The notes below the pieces were generated by a model, which saw nothing but the letters and a program-made list of their open reading frames with translations, was not told where the DNA came from and did not search any database. 64,000 bases of DNA from Wenyingzhuangia aestuarii (GTDB lineage Bacteria; Bacteroidota; Bacteroidia; Flavobacteriales; Flavobacteriaceae). Of the stretch, positions 45,152 through 52,926 are shown in pieces (within the stretch, counting starts at the first letter, position 1; every line of letters starts with the position of its first letter). Where the stretch lies: contig NZ_JAATJG010000002.1 in assembly GCF_011927765.1 (NCBI RefSeq), forward strand, positions 186,001 to 250,000. The letters run 5' to 3'. The translations under genes and the position numbers were made by a program.

Positions 45152-47644
45152 TTATTCTACATGAAAAGTTTTAATACCGTGAATTGGAGTACCGTTATCA
45201 GAAATACCTTCTATTTCTATAATATAGTCACTTCTAATATCGCTAGTGTAGAAAGAAACTTCTGCACCACCATTAGTTGTTGTTTGTATAATAGGTTCCC
45301 AGTGTAATGTAGTTCTTAAGTCAGATTTGTTTAATAATTCAAAATCATTTACGTGATCTGGTGCGTAAAATTTTCTAGCTGTATAAAAACCTTCTGCCTG
45401 AAAATCTATAATACCAGGTTTTCTTTTAATATTTCTACTACCCACATTACCTGTGTTAGAATACAAGGCAATTACTCCATTGGCAGCATTAGAAAAGGTA
45501 GCTGCATCAGATCCTTGTAATACATCTATAAAAGAAATTTCATCACCATTTATAGATTGTAAAAAACTAGCATCCACTTCTAAATTGTCTAATACAATTT
45601 TAGCAGGGTTATTATTTCTTCTAATAAAAATACTGTCTCCAGTTATAAAGACTCCATTCATTTGACCAACAATGTCAAAGGCTGTATAAGTACCAGGAGC
45701 TGTAAAATCGTTTAAAAGATCTAAGCGTTGTCCGTTCATAGGTTCTCCATAATCGGTAAGGTTACTCATTTCTTCTTGACGTTTTTCAAGCTCTGTTTTA
45801 CGTTTGGCTACCAAAGTAATTTCGTTTAGTTTTTCAACTTCTTTACTGTATCTAAATTTTTCTTCTTTGATATACTTGGTTACTTTTATAAAGTTAGCGA
45901 CTTGTAAATCACTATTTTCTTCTTCTATTTTATTAAAGAATACGTTTTTTTCTACTTTAGGAGTACTTCTATCTTTATCTACTAAAATTACTACGTTTCT
46001 TGCTTTTCTTCTAGTTGATTTAAAATCATCAAGTCTAGATTCTATAATTACAGGCATAGAATCAAAAAACACATAAGGACCAAATTTAAATTTACCTAAA
46101 GTGTCTGATTGTGTAATAGGTTCTTGAAAAACGTTTTTTCCAAAAAAGGTCAATCGAGTAGGAGCCGAAAAAGAATTGTAAGGCTTTTTTAATTGTTTGG
46201 TTGTTCCAGATATAAAGAGTCCAACTTCTGGTTTAATAGTTTGCTCTTTAGATTGATTATTTAACATGTCTGTCCATGTAAAACGTCTCCAACCATGAGT
46301 CATCATTACTAAGTCTAACAAGTATCTTCTTTTTAAGTCGTCTTCTTTTTCAAAGAAATAACCAGGGTTTTTAACTGTTCCTCTTAAGTCTGAGTTTAAC
46401 AATAACCAAGATTTAATATTACCAGATCTTGTGTTGTATGGATAGGCTTTTAAATCTCTTACAGCCATAGATAAAGAACTATTTACACTTTGTTCTTTAT
46501 TGCTTTTTACATCAATTTTTAAAGTTATTTTTTTACGAGACTCTAAAGCGTTTGTAGGAGTTACAATATCTAATTTTAGGTTGTTTTTAGGATTGTCTAC
46601 AAATACCAATCTTTCGGCTACAGGATTTCCTTGTTTATCAAATAAAGTAACATTAACAACTCCATCTGCCAATTCTTTGGTGGAGATTTTAATTAAGTCG
46701 TTTGTTGTTTCTTCGTTCTGAAACTTTTTATAAAGTAAGTGTCCTCTTTGGTGTGCTACCAAATAAGATCCTTTTAACCCTTTTTCTGTAGTAGATGAAC
46801 TTTGGATAATTATGTGTTGTCCGTTGTTTGTGATTCCTAAAGAATATCCTTTTGCTAATGCTTTTGGTAACGGATATTTTTCTTCTTTTCCGTTTACATT
46901 AATACTTGCATAATAAGTTTTATCTGCTTCTGGAATAAATATAAAACTACCTAAACCTAGTTCTAAGGTTTTAAAATCTAAAACCTCATTGTGGTTTTGA
47001 TCTTTAATCACTCCTGCTAAATTAATTTCACTATATCTCTTGTCTTTTATTTCAAAGGCAACTCTGTTAGCTGTTTCTGCAATTAGGTTTCCTCCTTCAG
47101 GATAAAACTTTAAGTTAGGTCTTGTTGCCTTAGCTTTTTTTGTTTTGGTAGCTACTTCTGTAGTAGGTGTTGTTATTGTTTCTGTTGTGGCAATACTATC
47201 TAGTTCTGCTATGGCATAAATAGGAATTTCTTTCTGAAAAAAGTAATCACTACTTTCATTTTGCATGTATTTAGTGTAGGCTCTTAATAAATAAGTACCT
47301 GGTTTCCAGTTTTTGTTAATTTTAAAATCTCCAGAAGCAATGGTGTTTGTAAAAAATAATCTTCTTTTAGAAACAATACTATCTTTAGCGTTGATTAATT
47401 CTACATGAACAACTTTACTCTTATTTGTTTTTTGATGTGTGATTCCGTTAACTAAATAGGCAGAAAACCACAAGTCTTCATCGGTAGAATAAAAGGGTTT
47501 ATCCGTTTGTATGTAAATTTTTTCGGGATGTTGTTTTGTGTAGTTCTCTAACTTTTTTTGAACTTTATCTAAAAAGTCAGTAGACTTTATAATGGTAAAC
47601 GAAACTAAGCATAAAGTGATGCTTATGAATAAAATTTTTTTCAT
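45152..47644 (-). CDS. MG2-domain protein with TonB-plug-like region
   Basis: An 830-residue exported protein (N-terminal hydrophobic stretch 3-19). Residues about 40-140 form an MG2-like macroglobulin strand set (HPEKIYIQTDKPFYSTDEDLWFSAYLVNG; WKPGTYLLRAYTKYM), with further beta domains to about 560. Residues about 640-720 resemble a TonB-receptor plug (DIVGQMNGVFITGDSIFIRRNNNPAKIVLDNLEVD; FIDVLQGSDAATFSNAANGVIALYS), but no barrel follows. This domain order recurs in Bacteroidota proteins of unknown function, perhaps subunits attached to outer-membrane complexes. It has its own terminator and a -7-like element at 47697-47690. Confidence 0.75.
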   Translation of the reverse strand: MKKILFISITLCLVSFTIIKSTDFLDKVQKKLENYTKQHPEKIYIQTDKPFYSTDEDLWFSAYLVNGITHQKTNKSKVVHVELINAKDSIVSKRRLFFTNTIASGDFKINKNWKPGTYLLRAYTKYMQNESSDYFFQKEIPIYAIAELDSIATTETITTPTTEVATKTKKAKATRPNLKFYPEGGNLIAETANRVAFEIKDKRYSEINLAGVIKDQNHNEVLDFKTLELGLGSFIFIPEADKTYYASINVNGKEEKYPLPKALAKGYSLGITNNGQHIIIQSSSTTEKGLKGSYLVAHQRGHLLYKKFQNEETTNDLIKISTKELADGVVNVTLFDKQGNPVAERLVFVDNPKNNLKLDIVTPTNALESRKKITLKIDVKSNKEQSVNSSLSMAVRDLKAYPYNTRSGNIKSWLLLNSDLRGTVKNPGYFFEKEDDLKRRYLLDLVMMTHGWRRFTWTDMLNNQSKEQTIKPEVGLFISGTTKQLKKPYNSFSAPTRLTFFGKNVFQEPITQSDTLGKFKFGPYVFFDSMPVIIESRLDDFKSTRRKARNVVILVDKDRSTPKVEKNVFFNKIEEENSDLQVANFIKVTKYIKEEKFRYSKEVEKLNEITLVAKRKTELEKRQEEMSNLTDYGEPMNGQRLDLLNDFTAPGTYTAFDIVGQMNGVFITGDSIFIRRNNNPAKIVLDNLEVDASFLQSINGDEISFIDVLQGSDAATFSNAANGVIALYSNTGNVGSRNIKRKPGIIDFQAEGFYTARKFYAPDHVNDFELLNKSDLRTTLHWEPIIQTTTNGGAEVSFYTSDIRSDYIIEIEGISDNGTPIHGIKTFHVE

Positions 47645-47689
47645 GATTTTTTTATAGCGTTAACTAGTCTAATCTTAGACCCCAAAAAT

Positions 47690-47697
47690 CAAATATA
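47690..47697 (-). promoter_or_regulatory. -7 element of the MG2/plug protein gene
   Basis: TATATTTG on the minus strand matches TAnnTTTG, 45 bases upstream of the ATG at 47644. No TTG is found at the usual distance. Confidence 0.45.
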
Positions 47698-47726
47698 GTT
47701 TATTTTGTTTTTAAAAAAACCGAAAA

Positions 47727-47759
47727 AAAAAAGAGAAAACGTAATGTTTTCTCTTTTTT
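47727..47759 (-). terminator. Terminator after lpd
   Basis: The 14-base arms AAAAAAGAGAAAAC and its complement enclose GTAAT, 20 bases past the lpd stop codon on the minus strand. Confidence 0.8.
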
Positions 47760-47778
47760 AGTAAATTATGTTTAATAC

Positions 47779-49167
47779 TTATAGGTGAATTACTTCATCA
47801 TAAGCAGCTGCAACAGCTTCCATTACCGCCTCAGACATGGTAGGGTGAGGGTGAACGGTTTTTAATACTTCGTGTCCTGTAGTTTCTAATTTACGACCTA
47901 AAACAGCTTCAGCAATCATATCGGTAACACCTGTACCAATCATATGACATCCTAACCATTCTCCGTATTTAGCATCAAAAATTACTTTTACAAATCCTTC
48001 TTTAGTTCCAGCAGCAGATGCTTTACCTGAAGCAGAAAAAGGGAATTTTCCAATTTTTAATTCGTAACCTGCTTCTTTAGCTGCTTTTTCTGTTAAACCA
48101 ACAGATGCAATTTCTGGGTAAGCATATGTACATCCAGGAATGTTTCCGTAATCAATAGGTTCTGTATGTAAACCTGCAATTTTCTCCACACAAGTAATTC
48201 CTTCTGCAGAAGCAACGTGTGCTAAAGCTTGACCAGGAACTACATCTCCAATAGCGTAGTAACCAGGAATGTTTGTTTGGTAAAAATCGTTTACAATAAT
48301 TTTATCTCTATCTACAACAATTCCAACTTCTTCTAAACCAATATTCTCTATGTTAGTTTTAATACCAACAGCAGATAATAAAATATCAGCTTCTAATTTT
48401 TCTTCTCCTTTTTTAGTTTTAACCGTAGCAACAACTCCATCACCAGAAGTATCTACAGATTCTACAGCAGAATTTAACATTACTTTAATTCCAGCTTTCT
48501 TTAAAGCGTTTCCAAAAGCTTTAGAAACTTCTTCATCTTCTACAGGAACTACGTTAGGCATAAATTCTACAATAGTTACCTCTGTACCCATTGAGTTGTA
48601 AAAGTGAGCAAATTCAACACCAATAGCACCAGAACCTACTACAATCATTTTCTTTGGTTGCTCAGGTAAAGTCATTGCCTGACGGTATCCAATTACTTTT
48701 TTACCATCTTGTGGTAAGTTTGGTAATTCTCTAGAACGAGCACCTGTTGCTATAATAATATGGTCAGCATCATATTCTGTTACTTTACCATCAGCATCAG
48801 TAACATCTACTTTTTTACCAGCTTTAATTTTCCCAGAACCTTTAATAACATCAATTTTGTTCTTTTTCATTAAGAACTCAATTCCTTTACTCATTCCTTC
48901 GGCAACACCACGAGAACGCTTAATTACTGCTTCAAAGTCTTTGTCTATTGCTTCCGCTTTTAAACCGTAATCATCAACATGCTTTAAATAATCGTACACT
49001 TGTGCACTTTTTAATAAAGCTTTGGTAGGAATACATCCCCAGTTTAAACAGATACCTCCTAAAGATTCTCTTTCTACAACAGCAGTCTTAAACCCTAATT
49101 GTGAAGCTCTAATAGCGGTAACATATCCTCCAGGTCCACTTCCGATAACAATAACGTCGTATTTCAT
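47779..49167 (-). CDS. lpdA: Dihydrolipoyl dehydrogenase
   Basis: A 462-residue FAD flavoprotein, the E3 subunit of pyruvate, 2-oxoglutarate and similar dehydrogenase complexes. FAD motif VIGSGPGGYVTAIRASQLG at 8-26; redox disulfide Cys40-Cys45 in GGICLNWGCIPTKALLK; NAD motif VVGSGAIGVEFAHF; ATGARSRELP; and the dimer-interface catalytic base in HPHPTMSEAVMEA. Length is typical. It is not next to E1/E2 genes. TACATTTG on the minus strand (49217-49210) is a likely -7 element about 43 bases before the start codon. Confidence 0.95.
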   Translation of the reverse strand: MKYDVIVIGSGPGGYVTAIRASQLGFKTAVVERESLGGICLNWGCIPTKALLKSAQVYDYLKHVDDYGLKAEAIDKDFEAVIKRSRGVAEGMSKGIEFLMKKNKIDVIKGSGKIKAGKKVDVTDADGKVTEYDADHIIIATGARSRELPNLPQDGKKVIGYRQAMTLPEQPKKMIVVGSGAIGVEFAHFYNSMGTEVTIVEFMPNVVPVEDEEVSKAFGNALKKAGIKVMLNSAVESVDTSGDGVVATVKTKKGEEKLEADILLSAVGIKTNIENIGLEEVGIVVDRDKIIVNDFYQTNIPGYYAIGDVVPGQALAHVASAEGITCVEKIAGLHTEPIDYGNIPGCTYAYPEIASVGLTEKAAKEAGYELKIGKFPFSASGKASAAGTKEGFVKVIFDAKYGEWLGCHMIGTGVTDMIAEAVLGRKLETTGHEVLKTVHPHPTMSEAVMEAVAAAYDEVIHL

Positions 49168-49209
49168 GTGTATATTTTTTAATCTAGTGATTGAAATTTA
49201 TAATGTATG

Positions 49210-49217
49210 CAAATGTA
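49210..49217 (-). promoter_or_regulatory. -7 element of lpdA
   Basis: TACATTTG on the minus strand fits TAnnTTTG, 43 bases upstream of the start codon. A clear -33 TTG is missing. Confidence 0.4.
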
Positions 49218-49327
49218 AGAATTCAAAACTATATTACATAGCTTCAATAATCGATTTTAAGCTGATTAACAAGGTTTGCTAACTTTGTTTAAAATATGAT
49301 ATTAGATTGTTACACTTCTAATTGCTT

Positions 49328-50200
49328 TTACAGCTTGTTTTTTAAGGATGCTCTGTATTTGCTAGGAGTATATTTGGTATGTTTTTTAAACAATCTAGTA
49401 AAGTAAGAATAGTCTTCGTAGCCCAATGATGTGGCAATTTGATTGATAGAAGCCGAGCTAAAAGTGAGCATTCTTTTGCTTTCTAAAACAATTTTCTGGG
49501 AAATGAGTTCTGTAACTGTTTTGTTTAAAAGATCTTTACAAATTCTATTTAAATGTTTTAACGTAATGTTCATTTCTGCAGCATAAAAAGATGGCGATTT
49601 ATGTACTATATAATGCTGTTCCAAAAGTTTGTTAAATATCTGTATTTTATGATTATAGGTTTGATATGAATAGGTGTTTTCTGATAAGTATTTTCTTGAA
49701 ATCTCTATGTGAATTATATCAATAAGATTTAATAGTTTTTCTGTTTTTCTAGATTTAAGTTGCTGATTTTCTTGAATTAATAATTTAAAATAAGGTTCAA
49801 TACCAGCTAGTTCTTTTTCGTTAAAAATAATTTCTGATATGTTTTTAGTAGCCTCGTAAAATGGATATTCTTCTATTTTTTTATTACCAAAATGTAAATT
49901 GTACATTTCATCCGTATAAAAAAGAATATAGCCATCAATATCGTTAGACAATTCCCAACCGTGTGCTTGTCCGGGTTTTAGCACATATAAACTCCCTCTT
50001 TTAATATCAAAAGTATTTGTATCTATTTGGTGCGTACCCGTTCCGTTGGTAAATAAAACCATCAAATAAAAGTTATGACGATGCGATTGCTCTATAAAAC
50101 TATGTGCTATTAAATGATTTTTAAACGTATTTATATACAAACTATTCTTGTGGGTAGTAGTTGTAAAATTTTGTAATGTATATACAGGAACTTTTTTCAT
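49328..50200 (-). CDS. AraC-family transcriptional regulator
   Basis: A 290-residue regulator with an N-terminal cupin-like sensor (about 30-100: SFIEQSHRHNFYLMVLFTNGTGTHQI; SLYVLKPGQAHGWE) and a C-terminal double helix-turn-helix (about 190-288: SPSFYAAEMNITLKHLNRICKDLL; SINQIATSLGYEDYSYFTRLFKKHTKYTPSKYR). The effector is unknown. It is divergent from the DUF983 gene and lies about 600 bp from the ECF sigma gene, so it may regulate either. An inverted TTTACAA/TTGTAAA pair lies in the divergent gap. Confidence 0.9.
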   Translation of the reverse strand: MKKVPVYTLQNFTTTTHKNSLYINTFKNHLIAHSFIEQSHRHNFYLMVLFTNGTGTHQIDTNTFDIKRGSLYVLKPGQAHGWELSNDIDGYILFYTDEMYNLHFGNKKIEEYPFYEATKNISEIIFNEKELAGIEPYFKLLIQENQQLKSRKTEKLLNLIDIIHIEISRKYLSENTYSYQTYNHKIQIFNKLLEQHYIVHKSPSFYAAEMNITLKHLNRICKDLLNKTVTELISQKIVLESKRMLTFSSASINQIATSLGYEDYSYFTRLFKKHTKYTPSKYRASLKNKL

Positions 50201-50272
50201 GTATTTAGAATGTCTTAATTGTGCTATAATGGGAGAAGATACTAATAATTTTTAAACTGCTTAATCTATAAT

Positions 50273-50298
50273 TTTACAAGCAATTTATAATTTGTAAA
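50273..50298. repeat. Inverted repeat between araC-like and DUF983 genes
   Basis: TTTACAA (50273-50279) and TTGTAAA (50292-50298) are inverted across 12 bases, 13 bp before the DUF983 start. The right part (50288-50301) shares 14 bases with the palindrome upstream of fecR. Confidence 0.35.
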
Positions 50299-50310
50299 CA
50301 TCCAACAAAA

Positions 50311-50670
50311 ATGCTAAAATTACTAAAACAGTTACTTGGTAACAAATGTCCTAAATGTGGGGAAGGAAAAGTATTTAAAGACAAAAGTATTTTTTTGAGT
50401 ATTGGTGCTCCTAAAATGAATACGGAATGTAGTGTTTGTGATTATAAATTTATGAAAGAACCTGGTTTTTTTATTGGAGCGATGTATGTTAGCTATGGGT
50501 TAGGAGTTGCCGAAGGTTTAATAACTTATTTTATAGCTTCTCCTTTTTTTGAAAAGTCTTTGGATTTAAGAATTATACCTGTTATAGTGCTGGTAATGTT
50601 ATTGTTAACTTTTTTAAATATTAGATTGTCTAGACTTATTTGGATTTATATGTTTAGAAGTATTAAGTAG
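50311..50670 (+). CDS. DUF983 membrane protein
   Basis: A 119-residue protein: NKCPKCGEGKVFK and CSVCDYKFMKEPGFFIGAMYVSYGLGVAEG form the zinc-ribbon-like CxxC pairs (CPKC, CSVC) and first helix of DUF983, followed by a second helix (about 86-105). Function unknown in the family; some members sit near cytochrome oxidase genes, but not here. Confidence 0.85.
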   Translation: MLKLLKQLLGNKCPKCGEGKVFKDKSIFLSIGAPKMNTECSVCDYKFMKEPGFFIGAMYVSYGLGVAEGLITYFIASPFFEKSLDLRIIPVIVLVMLLLTFLNIRLSRLIWIYMFRSIK

Positions 50671-50755
50671 GTCAAGTCTTTTGCTAAAATCTACTGATAA
50701 CTTTACCTATTGATATAAATTTTTTAATAATAAGGTAATTCCGTTTTTAGTTGTA

Positions 50756-50787
50756 TTGAACTATAATAGCTGAAATTTATAGTTCAA
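50756..50787. promoter_or_regulatory. Perfect 11-bp inverted repeat upstream of the ECF sigma gene
   Basis: TTGAACTATAA (50756-50766) and TTATAGTTCAA (50777-50787) are separated by 10 bases and end 15 bases before the sigma ATG. No T-run follows, so it is not a terminator of DUF983. It fits an operator or an mRNA hairpin near the ribosome site. Confidence 0.55.
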
Positions 50788-50802
50788 ACTAGGGTTTTAT
50801 AA

Positions 50803-51378
50803 ATGACTAATGCAGAAAAGGATATTACGATTTTACTTAAAAATCTCATCAAAGGAGATGAAAAAGCCTACATGTCTTTAATAGATATTTATTATCAAAA
50901 ACTTTTTGGATATGCCTATAGTCTTACCAACGATTCTGCCTTGGCAGAAGATATTGTTCAGAATGTTTTTATGCGCGTTTGGGAAACTAGAAAGAAATTA
51001 AACATAAAAGAATCTGTAAAAAGCTTTTTGTACAAATCTGTCTACAATGATTTTGTAAATAGTTATAGAAAAAAACAATCTTCTATAGTTTTAGATCAAA
51101 TTTTTTATGATACGTTAAACTCTTTTACAGAACCCGAAGAAACTAATTTATTGAATGAGAAATTAGCATTGATTAAAAGTGAAATTGAGCTTTTACCTAC
51201 TAAATGCAAACAGGTTTTTTTGTTAAGCAAAGAAGAAGGTTTAACCAATATAGAAATTTCAGAATATTTATCAATATCAAAAAAAGCAGTAGAAGCACAC
51301 ATTACAAATGCATTTACTATTCTTAGAGAAAGAACGGACATAAAAATAAAACAAGCAGAAAATAACATAGATAACTAA
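50803..51378 (+). CDS. ECF RNA polymerase sigma factor (FecI-like)
   Basis: A 191-residue group IV sigma factor. Region 2 (about 25-95: YYQKLFGYAYSLTNDSALAEDIVQNVFMRVWE) and region 4 (about 125-185: LPTKCKQVFLLSKEEGLTNIEISEYLSISKKAVEAHI) are present; region 3 is absent, as in ECF factors. In Bacteroidota such factors pair with a FecR anti-sigma and an STN-type SusC. Both are in the window (58344-59498 and 54676-58233), but the sigma gene is on the opposite strand at the far end of that cluster. It ends convergent with the phosphatase gene. Confidence 0.92.
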   Translation: MTNAEKDITILLKNLIKGDEKAYMSLIDIYYQKLFGYAYSLTNDSALAEDIVQNVFMRVWETRKKLNIKESVKSFLYKSVYNDFVNSYRKKQSSIVLDQIFYDTLNSFTEPEETNLLNEKLALIKSEIELLPTKCKQVFLLSKEEGLTNIEISEYLSISKKAVEAHITNAFTILRERTDIKIKQAENNIDN

Positions 51379-51386
51379 ACAAGAAA

Positions 51387-51404
51387 ACCGTCTAAATAGA
51401 CGGT
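51387..51404. terminator. Hairpin between convergent sigma and phosphatase genes
   Basis: ACCGTCTA and TAGACGGT enclose a 2-base loop, 8 bases after the sigma stop. The T-tracts are short (CTTCAT on plus, TTTTCTTG on minus), so termination may be inefficient. Confidence 0.55.
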
Positions 51405-51454
51405 CTTCATAACAATTTCAATTCGGTTAAAATTGAAATAAACAAAACAAACTT

Positions 51455-52867
51455 TTATTTTTTAGAAACAAAGTCTTTTCGGTGTCTTACTCCAATTTCT
51501 GGTTTATTGTTGGTTATGGTCTTTTTTCCATGTTTATCTTTTACCAAACTAAAACTATCATAAATAGTACCTTTTGGTGTGTAAGAATTATAGTTTAACG
51601 TATTGTTTTCTATGGTAATTATTTGAAATAGTTGTGTGTATTCCCCACGTTTTACCATCCATTCCTGATTCTGAGACTCGTACATTTTAGGTCCACTTAC
51701 AGATACTGCATATATTGCTCCTGCATTTTCTACAACTGTTTTTCCCAAACCTTGATTAGAAGCATAACCTCTAGCATAAGTATGATCGTGACCTTGTAAA
51801 ATTAAATCTACTCCATGTTTTTGTATCAAAGGTTGTATCATTTCACGCAACTCTTTGTTATCTCGCCCTTTTTTGGTTGAATAAATAGGGTAGTGCATGG
51901 TAATAGTTGTCCATTTTTTGTGATTGTGGGTTAAAACAGAATCTAACCATTTTGTTTGAGCATTTCTTGAGTTTTGACTGTTGATAAAACTTTGTGCATC
52001 AATAGAAATTAACTTCATGTTTTGATAATTGATGGCGTAACACGTTTCTTTTAACTCTTCCAAAGGACCATTTTCGGGTAATGTAAATTGAGGTTTCCAT
52101 AAGGCAGATAAATTTTTACGATTGCTACCCTTGTCATATTCATGATTTCCAGGAGTCATTACACTAGGTACAGTGGCATGAATAAAACTTCCTGCATAAA
52201 ACCACTCTCCCCATTCTTTGTCCGATTCGCTATGATTGATTAAATCTCCTGCGTGTAGCATAAAATCTACCGTAGGCATCATTTTATAAGACTTACGAAT
52301 TACCCTAGACCACATAGATTTTACATCGTTTTGAGCATCTCCAAAATAAATAAAACTAAAAGCTTTGTTTGTGTCTTTGGCAGGTGTGTTTATTTGAAAC
52401 CATTCGCTCCAAGTATCACTATTTTTAGCACCACTCCCAACACGATACACATAAGTGGTTTCTGGTTCTAAATTAGTTGCAATTACCGAATGATAAGCTG
52501 CGTGTACCAAAGGTTCTTGATCTCTAGTATTTTCAGTTTTTATAAATTGAGTTGTTGCTCTAATGCGTTTTACATGGTTGTTTAGTAAAAAATCTGGACC
52601 ATGTGTTTCTTTTGCTATTTCTATATAAGCCGTATCTATTTCTTGATTTGTTCTCCAATTTACAGCAAAACTATGTGCTGAATCTTCTGTTAAATTAACA
52701 ATAATTCTATCTGGTGTGGTTGATGGAAAAATTAATTTATGAGCAGGTACATCTGCTTGGTAGTGACTGTGATTGTGTGCATGTTCTTTGTGCTGCTGTT
52801 CTTGAGAAGTTTGATTACAGGCAGAGAACACAATAATGCAGCTGCAAAAAAGTATTAATTTCTTCAT
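51455..52867 (-). CDS. Purple-acid-phosphatase-like metallophosphoesterase, lipoprotein
   Basis: The ATG at 52867 (MKKLILFCSCIIVFSACNQ) is chosen for its lipoprotein signal (Cys17); the open frame to 52942 would cross the susD stop and a hairpin. 470 residues. An N-terminal Fn3-like domain (about 50-155) precedes the dinuclear-metal phosphoesterase with all ligand blocks: IYFGDAQND, MLHAGDLINH, TPGNHEYD, ITMHYPIYST, LQGHDHTYARGYA. It should release phosphate from organic phosphates at the cell surface. It follows susD by 60 bp with a hairpin between, suggesting the SusCD pair imports a phosphorylated compound or its product. Confidence 0.88.
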   Translation of the reverse strand: MKKLILFCSCIIVFSACNQTSQEQQHKEHAHNHSHYQADVPAHKLIFPSTTPDRIIVNLTEDSAHSFAVNWRTNQEIDTAYIEIAKETHGPDFLLNNHVKRIRATTQFIKTENTRDQEPLVHAAYHSVIATNLEPETTYVYRVGSGAKNSDTWSEWFQINTPAKDTNKAFSFIYFGDAQNDVKSMWSRVIRKSYKMMPTVDFMLHAGDLINHSESDKEWGEWFYAGSFIHATVPSVMTPGNHEYDKGSNRKNLSALWKPQFTLPENGPLEELKETCYAINYQNMKLISIDAQSFINSQNSRNAQTKWLDSVLTHNHKKWTTITMHYPIYSTKKGRDNKELREMIQPLIQKHGVDLILQGHDHTYARGYASNQGLGKTVVENAGAIYAVSVSGPKMYESQNQEWMVKRGEYTQLFQIITIENNTLNYNSYTPKGTIYDSFSLVKDKHGKKTITNNKPEIGVRHRKDFVSKK

Positions 52868-52887
52868 TTTTTTTGGATAAAAGTTAA

Positions 52888-52916
52888 AAAAACAGGAGTA
52901 ATGTACTCCTGTTTTT
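52888..52916 (-). terminator. Hairpin between susD and the phosphatase gene
   Basis: AAAAACAGGAGTA (52888-52900) and TACTCCTGTTTTT (52904-52916) enclose ATG, 10 bases past the susD stop codon and 20 bases before the phosphatase ATG. A T-run follows on the minus strand. It may attenuate transcription rather than end it, since no space remains for a promoter beyond it. Confidence 0.7.
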
Positions 52917-52926
52917 AGTTTGTAAT

